Shown here piece after piece: positions 1-10,000 of a DNA stretch of 22,587 bases; position 1 is the stretch's first letter, and each line of letters starts with the position of its first letter. Below the pieces are notes generated by a model that was not told where the DNA came from, did not search any database, and saw only the letters and a list, made by a program, of their open reading frames with translations. The DNA is from CAZIKB01 sp964539665 (GTDB taxonomy: Bacteria > Zhuqueibacterota > Zhuqueibacteria > Oceanimicrobiales > Oceanimicrobiaceae). The stretch spans positions 1-22,587 of the forward strand of contig CAZIKB010000110.1 of the NCBI GenBank assembly GCA_964539665.1. The letters are read 5' to 3'. Made by a program: the position numbers and the translations under genes.

Positions 1-167
1 AGTTTCACACAAAAACCGTGTAAAACTAAATGAAAAGTGTTTTTTAAAATAAATTAAAAAAGCATTTGCATTTCAATATAGCAGAATGACAAAATTGGAA
101 CTAAATGGCTATCCGTGAAACCTCCTTGTTAGTGCTGGCTATGGTAGTATAATAGAAGGTTCCAATG

Positions 168-1235
168 TCACGCTCCTAACTCCCAACGACGAAAATAGAG
201 ACCCTGTCGAACAATGGGCAGTGTTTTGTACTCAAGCTCGGCCAGCTGTTCAGCATTCAAGGGTGAGAATTCTGATGTCCATTTGACATTTTGTTCAACC
301 TGCTCCACATTATCCACGCCAACAATATTGGTGCTAATCGGCAAAGAATAGTTGTAATACAGCGATTCTTTCATAGTTATGGTGCCGGGCTTGGCAGTCC
401 GCATTGATTCGCGTTGTTCTTCAAGCGGGGGCGGCGTCCAGGTTGAAAGCATGCGGCCCCGGGTAGCGAGTTTCATGCCGATAATGCCGAGTCCCTGCTC
501 TTGCGCCAATGGCAGTAAATAGTTTTTAAAGCTCAAATAATGCGGATCAGCGGCATTGACCGCCATTAAAATTGTATCAAAATCATATTGCTTCAATGCT
601 TTAGCAAGAATGAGGGGTTCATAATGGCCGGTGACGCCGAGGAATCGTACCATGCCTTCGTCCCGGGCTTTTTCGAGCGCTTTCAGAGCGCCGTCTTTGG
701 CAAATATTTTATCCAATTGATCCTGTGTTCTCAAATTGTGAAGCTGCCACAAATCGAGATGATCCGTTTGCAATTGTTTCAGGCTCGTTTCTAATAATTT
801 CATCGAACCGTCATAACTGCGATCATGTGTTTTCGATGCCAGAAATACCTCATGACGACGATCTTTCATCACAGGCCCAATATGCGTTTCGCTTCTGCCC
901 CGGCCATAAGCGGCTGCCGTGTCAATATAATTAATTCCTAAGTCGATAGCTTTGTTAATGATAGCAGCAGATTCCTTTTCCGTTCCTTCTCTCTCGATTG
1001 TCGCTTGACCTCCAAGACTAAAAATACCCACCTGGAAGCCGGTTTTGCCAAGATTCCGGGTCGGCATGGCTTTATGAGTCCGTTCGTTGTATGGATGCTC
1101 TTTTGCTGTCTTTTTACCGACCGGTTGTGGTTGCTCAGGGGAGGCTGTAACATTACCAGCCGCTACAGCCAGGGTCGTCGCCACACTACCCTTGATAAAT
1201 TGGCGCCTGCTAAAATTTTTTTGTGATTTACTCAT
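168..1235 (-). CDS. Tat-exported aldo/keto reductase
   Basis: 355-aa NADPH-dependent oxidoreductase of the aldo/keto reductase superfamily; substrate not predictable. The N-terminus carries a twin-arginine export signal (SRRQFIKG, R10-R11, followed by a hydrophobic stretch ending near residue 31), so it is probably moved folded and with cofactor across the inner membrane. The AKR catalytic tetrad is visible as D105 and Y110 (YIDTAAAYG), K135 (LASKT) and H166 (WQLHNL). The C-terminal helix region (NIVGVDNVEQVEQN) is typical of bacterial AKRs. The ATG is preceded by a strong AGGAGGAG about 8 bases upstream, which fixes the start. It stands alone, with 248 bp of gene-free AT-rich DNA upstream. 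Family assignment is secure; Tat export is inferred from the signal. Confidence 0.92.
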   Translation of the reverse strand: MSKSQKNFSRRQFIKGSVATTLAVAAGNVTASPEQPQPVGKKTAKEHPYNERTHKAMPTRNLGKTGFQVGIFSLGGQATIEREGTEKESAAIINKAIDLGINYIDTAAAYGRGRSETHIGPVMKDRRHEVFLASKTHDRSYDGSMKLLETSLKQLQTDHLDLWQLHNLRTQDQLDKIFAKDGALKALEKARDEGMVRFLGVTGHYEPLILAKALKQYDFDTILMAVNAADPHYLSFKNYLLPLAQEQGLGIIGMKLATRGRMLSTWTPPPLEEQRESMRTAKPGTITMKESLYYNYSLPISTNIVGVDNVEQVEQNVKWTSEFSPLNAEQLAELEYKTLPIVRQGLYFRRWELGA

Positions 1236-1483
1236 GGTTTGAACTCCTCCTATTGTATTATTAAATCTAAATGAAGTTTACTCCGGTCCCATTTCAATTT
1301 ATGAAATACAAGTTAATATATGTTAACAGTTGGTAATTTGCAATTGAAACTTTTGAGGCGTCACAAGTATTGGTAATCTTATTACTATATCAAGACACTG
1401 TCCTGCTTTTCTTAGCCTTTGAAAGCGATGTCATGATGCATGGTATCACAATAATTGAAGTTCAGAGTAAATCTGGTGAAATA

Positions 1484-2467
1484 CTAAATATGCAATTTCA
1501 CTACATCACCATCATGGAGCACGTGTTCGCGTCCTACTAACTGACCGTCAAATACACCACATCCCCAGACCCTTGCAGTTTTTAGGTTTTCTATGAAATC
1601 CTTGTGTACGCTGCTCGCAAATTCTGATATTGTACCGCCTTTTTTCAATACAAATGGCGTGCTGAGATCTGGCTCTTTCCCCGGTGGCTTTGAATAAATC
1701 CGAATGATTTCCAGTTTTTTGAAAACGGTCTGTTTGAGCTGCTCCAGGTTTCGACCAGTCTTCGCTGAGACGGCAATCAACGCCCATTCATCTTCAAGCA
1801 GCTCGCAAAATACCTCAAAATCCTCATCAAATTTTTCGTCGTCATTTTTATTAACGACCACGATTAGTGGAATGAATGTAATGTGTTGTTGGTCCAGATC
1901 GTTTTTTTTTAGAGGAATTGCAATACGGTTTTCAAGGAGTAAGGCCATCGTATCATCGAGCTGTTTAATAGGATAGGTTTGCAAATCTACAACTAACAAG
2001 ATCAAATCTGAGTGTCGAATCATATCCAGCAATTCTGGATCTGCATGTTCTGTATTCATCGCGGGTGTATCGATCAACTGGATCTGGATGTCCTCTACTG
2101 GCATCATTCCGGGTGTGGGCGCCCAGGTAGTAAAAGGATTTTCCGATATTTTTGGCGTGGCGTGCGTCACCGCAGCTACCAGAGAAGACTTGCCTACATT
2201 TGGCGGACCAATTACAACGACTCTGCCAGCGCCTTCCCTATCGATATTAAAAACTGATTCGTGCTTGCCCGTCTTTTTTTTGGCCTGGGCAGAGTCCTTG
2301 AGCCGGGAAAGACGTCGGCGTAAATCCGCTCTTAACTTATCCGTGCCCTTGTGTTTGGGAATAGTGGTAAGCAATTCTTCCAGGCAGCCAATTTTCTCCT
2401 TGGTTGATTTAGCGGCGCGATATCGCTCTTCTATCTTGAAATATTCTGGCGGAAGATTTGTTGGCAT
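1484..2467 (-). CDS. DRG-like GTPase with C-terminal TGS domain
   Basis: 327-aa GTP-binding protein of the Obg/DRG group. A basic helical N-terminus (residues 1-75) precedes the G domain: G1 GPPNVGKS (87-94), a PFTT switch (111-114), G3 DTPA (133-136), G4 NKND (206-209) and G5 SAK (234-236). The last ~55 residues form a TGS domain (VLKKGGTISEFASSVH ... HDGDVVKLHI), which in relatives helps contact RNA or the ribosome. This matches the bacterial 'TGS domain-containing GTPase' family, whose exact role is not established; ribosome-associated function is inferred. No clear Shine-Dalgarno is seen before the ATG. A terminator-like hairpin lies just upstream, separating it from the TPR gene, so it is probably transcribed alone. 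Confidence 0.88.
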   Translation of the reverse strand: MPTNLPPEYFKIEERYRAAKSTKEKIGCLEELLTTIPKHKGTDKLRADLRRRLSRLKDSAQAKKKTGKHESVFNIDREGAGRVVVIGPPNVGKSSLVAAVTHATPKISENPFTTWAPTPGMMPVEDIQIQLIDTPAMNTEHADPELLDMIRHSDLILLVVDLQTYPIKQLDDTMALLLENRIAIPLKKNDLDQQHITFIPLIVVVNKNDDEKFDEDFEVFCELLEDEWALIAVSAKTGRNLEQLKQTVFKKLEIIRIYSKPPGKEPDLSTPFVLKKGGTISEFASSVHKDFIENLKTARVWGCGVFDGQLVGREHVLHDGDVVKLHI

Positions 2468-2555
2468 AATTATTTAATTGGCCAAAATACAGAGTGCTTA
2501 CACTGAGATACTCTTAAATATTATTAATATGAAAAGGTATTTTATTAAAAATGTC

Positions 2556-2598
2556 AAGGAAAAAAACACAGGCTCTATAAATAGAGTGTTTTTAAAAA
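2556..2598. terminator. AT-rich bidirectional hairpin terminator
   Basis: CTCTAT-AA-ATAGAG (2573-2586) forms a perfect 6-bp stem. On the plus strand it is followed by TTTTT and on the minus strand, after a few bases, by a T7 run (2560-2566). It lies about 125 bp beyond the stop codon of the minus-strand TPR gene and just before the GTPase gene, so it most likely ends the TPR transcript. The stem is AT-rich and therefore weak. Confidence 0.5.
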
Positions 2599-2722
2599 AA
2601 TCTTTTGTTAAAAAAACTTCCAATCAGATTTTTGCTTTATTATGAGGAGTTTAATTTGGGTTCTATGTCGATTAAAATGGGTGAAAACACATTATTACCG
2701 CTATGGTTTAGTGTGAGAATTT

Positions 2723-4000
2723 CTAAATACCGTATCTCGATTTCAACTTTTTAATTTCCACTTCAGCAAGTGCAATTTGTTTATAATATTTTTTCGGAGA
2801 TAGCGCTAAAAATGTCTTAAATGATTGAACAGCTTGCTTTGGTTTTCTTAGCTGCACTAAAGAAAAGCCTTTCCAGTAATAAGCCCAGGTATTTTTATTG
2901 TTCAATTTAAGGACTTTGTCAAACTGAACAACGGCTTTGGAGTGCTCCCCTAACTTGCTATAACACTGCCCTAATTTAATAAGTGTGGTTAAATTGCGGC
3001 TGTTAAATCCGAGAGATGTTTCCAAATCATCAATTGATTTTTGGTATTGCCCCCGGTCGTAATTTGTCATGGCACGATTGTAATAAGCAGATTCATGACC
3101 GGGTTCTTTTTGTATACAATAACTAAAATCACTTATCGCTTTATCATATTTCTTGATTTTCTTATAAGCTGTACCACGATTTATATATGCATTTGAATAA
3201 TCCGGTCTGATTTTAATCGCTCTGCTAAAATATTTTATGGCATTACGGTTTGATCCGTTTTGAAGAAGCGAGACTCCCCGGTTGTGGAACGCTTCAAATA
3301 CGGCCGTGCTTTTTTCCCATGATGGATACACTTTTACAGCCGTTTCAAAATCTTTGATTGCAGAGTCATACTTTTTTTGCAAACAACGTACAAAACCGCG
3401 CTCAAAGTGGTTGATAGCTGAACCTTGATCGAGTTGGATAGCCCTGGTGAAATCTTCAACAGCATTGATTGGATTTTGCATTTTCACATAATATTTACCG
3501 CGAAACATGTATGGCAGCGGGGAATCGGCTTCTAATTCTATAGCTGTTTCAAATTCACTTTCAGCTTGATCGTAATCTTCCAGATTTGTTAAAATCTCAG
3601 CCATTATGATATGAGCAGGAAAATAGCTCTTATCTTTTTTGACTATTTTATTTATTTTTTTAAAAGCCTTCTTCGGTTCGTTTTTAATAACCTCCTCGTA
3701 GACACTTTTAAATATCTCAACTGCAGTTTTTTTCTTGATGACTTCATTGTTTACATCATCAATGATTGTCAAATACAGCAAGGAGCTGTTATGGAATTGC
3801 CAATAATTTTTTGACGCCTCTAATTGTGCTGCCGCCTTTGTGAGCTTTTTACTTTTTGCAAGCTTTATACCATCAAACAGCGTTTCTTGAGCTAAGGTAG
3901 AAGCATCAGTGGTTTCGTCCATGTTTTGAGCAGTCACCTTGTTCAAACATAAGTTATAAACAACAAGCAGCGATAATATCGCTAAGAATTTTACTCTCAT
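2723..4000 (-). CDS. Exported tetratricopeptide-repeat protein
   Basis: About 425 aa when started at the second of two tandem ATG codons (4000; the first is at 4003). AGGAAAG sits directly upstream and a classical signal peptide follows (MRVKFLAILSLLVVYN ... VTAQ). An in-frame ATG at 4168 would add 56 residues with no export character and is unlikely. After the signal, the protein is a tandem series of roughly eight 34-residue TPR units, for example 'SPLPYMFRGKYYVKMQNPIN' and 'SAYYNRAMTNYDRGQYQKSI'. Several contain the A/G/Y/F pattern and the NRGxAY-like turns of Sel1/TPR proteins. It is probably a periplasmic or outer-membrane-associated scaffold; no partner can be named. It is a single gene, 270 bp from the Ada gene upstream. 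Confidence 0.85.
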   Translation of the reverse strand: MRVKFLAILSLLVVYNLCLNKVTAQNMDETTDASTLAQETLFDGIKLAKSKKLTKAAAQLEASKNYWQFHNSSLLYLTIIDDVNNEVIKKKTAVEIFKSVYEEVIKNEPKKAFKKINKIVKKDKSYFPAHIIMAEILTNLEDYDQAESEFETAIELEADSPLPYMFRGKYYVKMQNPINAVEDFTRAIQLDQGSAINHFERGFVRCLQKKYDSAIKDFETAVKVYPSWEKSTAVFEAFHNRGVSLLQNGSNRNAIKYFSRAIKIRPDYSNAYINRGTAYKKIKKYDKAISDFSYCIQKEPGHESAYYNRAMTNYDRGQYQKSIDDLETSLGFNSRNLTTLIKLGQCYSKLGEHSKAVVQFDKVLKLNNKNTWAYYWKGFSLVQLRKPKQAVQSFKTFLALSPKKYYKQIALAEVEIKKLKSRYGI

Positions 4001-4270
4001 CATCTTTCCTGTAAATTGATTCATCATTTCAACAGGTCTACTGGTTCCGTTGTCAATTTCGAATATATCTGTAATCTCGCAGATTTTATATTTTTTAAAA
4101 ACAGAGGTTAATTTTCTGCTCCAAACAATTTTTAACACCTGGCATGGGAATGAACTCTCAGGTTTCAACTACCATATAGGCGATACCCCCAATTTATTGT
4201 TTGAAGATACGAAAATTATTGAAAAAAATCAAGAGCCAGACCTGATTTATTCAGGAGACGGATGTTTGCT

Positions 4271-5320
4271 CTAAGTGTTTTTGGATTCTAAATTTAGTAG
4301 ATATTGCTTGCGCCATAAGCCACCGCCATATCCCACTAATTTACCATTCGCACCAATTACTCTGTGGCATGGAATTATAATGGATATTCTATTGTCGCCA
4401 TTTGCTTTTGCCACCGCTCGAATCGCTTTTGGATTGCCCATAATTTCAGCTTGTTTTTTGTATGATCGTGTCGAGCCAAAAGGAATTTTTTGCAATACCG
4501 ACCATACCTTTTGCTGAAAAGACGTCCCCGGAACGACCAATGGAATCGTAAATTCTTTTCTTTTCCCTTCAAAATATTCTTTCAGTTGTTTATTCAATTC
4601 ATCAAAATGGTTATTTGCGCCTGGGATTAATTCTGCTTTTAATAATTTCTTTAGTCTTGTTAACTGTGTTTCCAGCATTCTTCTGTCGACAAATTCTAAC
4701 AGACATATTCCCTTTTCAGTAGCGCCGGCCAGCATGGGACCTAAAGGCGTTAAAATTCTTGTTATCGTAATAATTTGATTTTGCGTACTTTTATTTGGAG
4801 AGAAACCAGTAGTTTTTTTGAATGAATCTGTAAAGCCACTTAAAGATTCATACCCGGAATCAAAAGCCGCTTCAATAACTTTATCGCCATATTTAATTCT
4901 GCCGAAGGCATGGCTGATTCTTAAGGTTCTTAAATAGGTCTGAAAGGTCATCCCATGATGTTTTTTAAACCACCGTCTGATGCGGTTTGGATCAATGCCT
5001 CTTAGTCTTAAATCGTGATCTTTTAATCTTATATCTGGATTATTAGTTATTTCATCCATAAGAGGTTTAAGCCAATCCGGGACATCTCCTTTATACCCTA
5101 AGGGTGTGCATATTTTACAAGGCCTGTATCCATGAAGCAGCGCTTCGCGAGTTGAAGCAAAAAACTCAACATTTTCTTGTTTAGGCTTTCTCGCTGTACA
5201 GGTCGGGCGACAAAAGATGCCAGTGGTCTGTACGCCAACAATGAAGATACCTTCAAAATTACTATCCTTGTTTACTAATGCATTATACATGGTTTCTATT
5301 TCAGGCAATGCTTGGTTCAT
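4271..5320 (-). CDS. ada: Ada: DNA alkylation repair methyltransferase and transcription activator
   Basis: 349 aa, full length for Ada. The N-terminal metal-binding methylphosphotriester domain has C37, C41, C68 and C71 (FCRPTC ... CKIC), equivalent to the four zinc cysteines of E. coli Ada (C38/C42/C69/C72). C37 is the expected methyl acceptor from phosphotriesters. An AraC-type helix-turn-helix domain follows (~85-180, ending in FTDSFKKTTGFSP). The C-terminal O6-methylguanine methyltransferase domain (~190-345) has the active site IPCHRVIG with nucleophile C318. Known role: suicide repair of alkylated DNA, with the methylated protein activating the adaptive response. No alkA/alkB partner is adjacent, so other targets must lie elsewhere. 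GGAGTG about 10 bases before the ATG supports the start. The 298 bp upstream (5321-5618) contain no gene that I can see. Confidence 0.95.
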   Translation of the reverse strand: MNQALPEIETMYNALVNKDSNFEGIFIVGVQTTGIFCRPTCTARKPKQENVEFFASTREALLHGYRPCKICTPLGYKGDVPDWLKPLMDEITNNPDIRLKDHDLRLRGIDPNRIRRWFKKHHGMTFQTYLRTLRISHAFGRIKYGDKVIEAAFDSGYESLSGFTDSFKKTTGFSPNKSTQNQIITITRILTPLGPMLAGATEKGICLLEFVDRRMLETQLTRLKKLLKAELIPGANNHFDELNKQLKEYFEGKRKEFTIPLVVPGTSFQQKVWSVLQKIPFGSTRSYKKQAEIMGNPKAIRAVAKANGDNRISIIIPCHRVIGANGKLVGYGGGLWRKQYLLNLESKNT

Positions 5321-5618
5321 TACATTTCACTCCGTTTTATTTATGAAATTAAATAAAGAATCATGATTCATTGCTCAATATAACACATTCTTTAAAATTA
5401 CGAAACCGAAAACTTAACAACATTATTAAAAATATGCATCTGAATAGATTCTTTAGCTGAACAATTGCAAATATATTGTATAAAATTTTGAAATTATCAG
5501 GGTAGAAAGCATCCAGAGGGTGAATTGTGTTTTGCTTAAATGTAAATCCGAGATCTGTCTAATGGTAATTGCTAATTAGCGCTGCCTTGACCAACCAAAG
5601 GCGCCGGCCAATTTCAAA

Positions 5619-6740
5619 TCATATCTTGTAGAACAACCCACCAGTTTTTGCATCCTGGCCATAGTTTTCGCACAAGGCAAACAGTACATCTTCGTGGGTA
5701 ACGCCTACATTCATAACTGTGTCGTTACCGCCGTAATAGATGAGAATGGAGCCATCATTACGACGCACGGCGCCACAAGTAAAAACCACATTGGGAACGT
5801 GTACATAGTCGGCTTCCTCAACCCGACAGTCTGCTTTTGTGGGAAACAGAATCGGAATGCTTGATACTTTGACCTTTGCGGGATTCTCAAGATCGTGGAG
5901 CGCCACGCCGAGAACATAAGGATTACCATCCATGGTTGTTCGAACGCCGTGAAAAATATTCAGCCAGCCTTTGGACGTTTTGATTGGCGGTGCGCCTGGA
6001 CCAATCTTGTCAGAAAAGGCGCTGGGGCCGCCGCCTGTTTGCATCACTGCCTCGTCAGCAATGTCCCATCTGTTGCTGCGCCAATCCTTCGTATACCCTA
6101 TTTTGATTTGAGTAAATATACCACCCACATCGCCTTCAGTGATGTCGTTAGGGCGAAAAAATCCCACATAGCGACCATTGATTTTCTCGCTGAACAAAGC
6201 CACATTGCGCATATCCCTGTCCAGAATCGGACCGTACCGGGTTAAGTTCATAAAATCCTCGGTAGTTGCCAGTGAAACACGAACTCTGTCTTTTAGGAAA
6301 GCATGATAAGCACTGTAGGTTACAGCGTAGGTATCGCCGATTCTGGTTATACGCGCATCCTCTACTCCACCGCTCTCGTTTTCGATTAATGCAGATTTAT
6401 CGCACCCCTCGGCAAAGATGTCATTTTCTGTTGCGGGCTTGAGAACAGGCGCAGGCTCAATGTGCCAATTGTCTATACCATTTTTACTGCGAGCAAGACC
6501 TAAAACGCTGATACCGCACCGCAAATGCGAACGGAAAAGCATGATGGTATCTTCACCCTTTGTGGTAACTCCGGCATTGTGCACTGTTTTGACCTGGATA
6601 GCCGGATTACGCCACACCTGGTTTACCTCCCTGGCAGTCAGAATGGGATTGCCTGAAAACCTGACAACCGGCGTATTTAGATCTACTTCTGCAGGTTGAC
6701 CAATACCGAATTCAACCGATCGTCGGATATCAATATCCAT
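5619..6740 (-). CDS. GH130-family beta-mannoside phosphorylase/hydrolase
   Basis: 373 aa, normal length for glycoside hydrolase family 130 (five-bladed beta-propeller). Family signatures are visible: GGVEDARIT (124-132), where D128 is the likely proton-donor Asp; the phosphate/substrate loop region GPGAPPIKTSKGWLNIFHG (247-265); and VVFTCGAV ... ILIYYGGND near the C-terminus. GH130 enzymes phosphorolyse beta-1,4-mannosides or mannosyl-GlcNAc, giving mannose-1-phosphate; a minority hydrolyse beta-1,2-mannosides. No signal peptide, so cytoplasmic. GGAGG sits 7 bases before the ATG. It lies 294 bp from the secreted GH31 gene on the same strand, suggesting a small sugar-use locus: extracellular trimming, then internal phosphorolysis. 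The exact linkage cannot be told from sequence alone. Confidence 0.9.
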   Translation of the reverse strand: MDIDIRRSVEFGIGQPAEVDLNTPVVRFSGNPILTAREVNQVWRNPAIQVKTVHNAGVTTKGEDTIMLFRSHLRCGISVLGLARSKNGIDNWHIEPAPVLKPATENDIFAEGCDKSALIENESGGVEDARITRIGDTYAVTYSAYHAFLKDRVRVSLATTEDFMNLTRYGPILDRDMRNVALFSEKINGRYVGFFRPNDITEGDVGGIFTQIKIGYTKDWRSNRWDIADEAVMQTGGGPSAFSDKIGPGAPPIKTSKGWLNIFHGVRTTMDGNPYVLGVALHDLENPAKVKVSSIPILFPTKADCRVEEADYVHVPNVVFTCGAVRRNDGSILIYYGGNDTVMNVGVTHEDVLFALCENYGQDAKTGGLFYKI

Positions 6741-6918
6741 TATTGTCCTCCATAGTTGAGTCTGACTTTTTGGTGTTCCAGGAAATTATACCTTGTTCAA
6801 CCAGCGCCTCGATCATTGTAGCTGTACAAGATCACATACATTTTCTATTATGAAAAGATACACAAACTACTGGTGAAAGTCAAGAGCCTGCCAGGTTGGA
6901 TACGGCATTATACGAGGC

Positions 6919-6942
6919 CTGTCCCTGATTTTTTCAGGACAG
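6919..6942. repeat. Stable intergenic hairpin downstream of the GH31 gene
   Basis: CTGTCCCTGA - TTTTT - TCAGGACAG: a 9-bp stem with one bulged C. It lies about 95 bp beyond the GH31 stop codon. No T-run follows on the minus strand, so it is not a canonical terminator; it may be an mRNA-stabilising hairpin. Confidence 0.45.
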
Positions 6943-7034
6943 AATTTATCAGGTTTTGTTTGAGGATACTAATCTCGTTGGATAATCTTTCTCTCTTTGT
7001 TCGAAAGAACATTTTAAATAGTTTTCGACCAAGA

Positions 7035-10000
7035 CTATTTAATAAACAAACACTTTTTCACATCTAAAAATTCTCCAGCCTTTAATACGTAAACATAAAC
7101 GCCGCTTGCTAAATTATTAGCATTAAAGCGTATTTGGTATACATCCGCCTGCTGGTGTTTGTTCACCAAAGTTTGAATTTTTTGTCCCAGAACATTATAA
7201 ACCATTAATTCCACCATGCTGCTCTTTGGCAGTTGATAAGAGATTGTTGTGTAAGAGTTGAACGGATTAGGATAATTCTGATCCAGGCGGTAGCTTTCAG
7301 GGATATTATTCTTATTGGCGAATTGTGCATAAACAGCCGAGTTCGAGTCTTTATAAGTAAAGACAAGTTTTGGGCGCATACGAACAATGGAATATTCACT
7401 GGAATGAAATGCTTTGGTTCCGTTAGCCTGCACGGGTTGCGGTTCTTTTAACAGAATCCCAAAGTTGCTATCCGGATTTTTACTCCAAAAGTGGACAAAT
7501 TCAGATATATTCCAGGCATACTCCATTTCGGTTTCATTATACACTGTTACTACCTCAGAAGGATCTGTAATTACATCACCTCCTGACGCATCCCAGTGCA
7601 TGCGGTTATGCTGAGCGCTATTCCAGGTAACCTCACCCTGAGTGGCATAATTCCCGTCAATCTGGACGCCGCTCCCCTCATTCCAGGGTTTTAATAAGCG
7701 GTATGAACCAATGTTTTTCGCAGATGCACCGTTTCTGATTTCCGCCAGAGTAAGTACCAGTTCAGCTTTAACCAGGCTGGTGTCGACATTATTCATTCCT
7801 GATAAATCAAAATGAACCAGAGCCGATTTATCATCATTATCTAAAGTCCCGGCATAACGGCAGGCTTCAAAACGGTCATTTGTACCCATATTATTATCAG
7901 GGAAATATTCGGCAATGTGACTATCGCTGGATCCGTTGTAATCGTTCGTCCCTTCCTGCAGAATTACTGTAAATTGCTTTATAATTGAATAAGTGAAATC
8001 CACCGTTTCCATTATATTTCGATGATTACTCTGGTCAGAAATGTTAGCTATGGTCAGACTGTATTCAACATTTTTTTGATGTTTTGAAGTATGGAGTGTT
8101 ACGGCATCCTGAGCTAAATTTGATTCGATTTCCAAAACCAAAATATTACCGGATATGGTATAATTATCTGAATTTTCAGCGCTGTTATCATCGTCACCAA
8201 AAAGAACGGACTCACTAAACTGGATCCAGATGGTTGAATCTGATGAGACCAAAACAGTGTCCACCTTTGGAGCGGTTTCATCGATACCTAAATATACGGT
8301 AATTTCGTGTACAGCATTATTGTCCGGAAACCGCACCAGCGCTCCTTGCATTGAGTGATCATACGCCCAACCAACGATCGAGTTATTTCGCAAGTTGTCA
8401 CTTGCAACCTGTGTGACACGACTATTATCCAGATAGATTGAATCCGGAGTTTCGATAAAGTGAAATTCTGCCAGGTAATCGCGTTGCGGAGGAGTAAACG
8501 TACCCGTACGGGCACCAATAGTCAATATCGCCTTTTCGTAATCGCGATAATGGCTGAAAGGCGTCGTTGCAAAATCGCCCATTTCATAGTCATAGGTAAC
8601 TCCATCATCCTCATAAAGCTCAGTTGAACGATTTCCGCGGCCAAAACATTTTAGTAGAAGCAGATTCTTTACAAACGGATCATCCACATTCGAACCGACA
8701 GGAGCTGCTGGTAAAACGGCCCCCGCTTTTATGAAGATGGGAATGTCTTCACGGCGAACCCCATATTCATAACTTCCGGAGCCGTGAATTGCGGTACCGC
8801 TATGAAAATCAATCCAGCGCCCTTCGGGGAAGTAAAGTTGTACCTTTGAAATACCCGGATCTACAATCGGATGAACCAGAATATCATCACCAAACAACCA
8901 TTCATCGAATTTATTTACCACGTTAATATCATTCGGATATTCAAAGATAAGCGGTCGCACCATTGGTTTTCCCGACTCATGGGTTTTTTGTGCAGCCGTG
9001 TAGATATACGGGAGTAATTCGTAGCGCAGGCGAATATATTTTTTAGCAATCGATTCGGCTTCACTGCCGTAGTTCCAGGGCTCCCGCTCCTCTCCAAAGG
9101 TACCATGCACCCGAAAGACCGGAACAAATGCTCCAAATTGTATCCAGCGAAAATAATTTTCGGGCGATGGTGTGCCAATGAATCCGCCAATATCCATACC
9201 CCACCAGGGCGCTCCGAGTGCGATGCTGGTGAGCATAAATAGTCTTTGTTCGGCCATTGCTCCGAATCCTGTATGAATATCTCCGGACCACATGGCATAA
9301 CTGTATCGCTGTGAACCCAGATAAAAATTACGGTTTATCGACCACACGCGCCGGTTATTGTATTGCCGCTGGCCCTCATATTGCCCGCGCTGCATTTGCA
9401 TAAACATCAGGTTTCCGCCGTATTCATCTGCTTCGTCATTCCAGTATCCGATGATGCCGGTTTCGTAACCATTGCCGTTGTTTACAAAACTATCCCAGTA
9501 CCATTCTCTGACCGCTTTCTGATGAAAATCAAGTCTGCCAACTTGTTTACCACTAAAGTAATCTGTCGTATAATTCACAAAAAAACCATTGGTTTCACAA
9601 TAATTCCCCTGCACCGTGCCGGTATGAATGCGCGGTTTGCGAATGGCCATCAACTTGATTCCGAGTGAATCCAGATCATCTTTTAACTGACCACCAGGGC
9701 CGGACGGAAACTTATCTCCCCAGCGGAATTCACCATAATTGTCTTCTCCCCAGGCCATCCAATCAAAATCAAGAATATAGGCGTCAATTGGAATATCTTT
9801 ATCAAGGTAGCTTTGCAAATCTGCACGTAATTCAGACTCATCCATACTCCATTCGGTATTCATGAATCCAAGGGTGAATTTCGGCGGCATCGGCGGATTG
9901 CCTGATACTACTGTCATCCCTTTAAAAATTTCTTCAGGTTTGCCAAACAGAAAATAAATCTCAACATCTGACTTATTGGAGGTTTCACCCTGGAGATAGT

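Noticed and set aside
6919..6942. Rho-independent terminator of the GH31 gene
   Set aside because: The stem is good, but no T-run follows on the minus strand, the direction of transcription.
4195..6971. Shared short motifs TTTGTTTGArGATAC and CCTGAT...TCAGG near 4200-4260 and 6920-6970
   Set aside because: The two motifs occur in opposite order and the surrounding bases do not align, so this is not convincing as a dispersed repeat.
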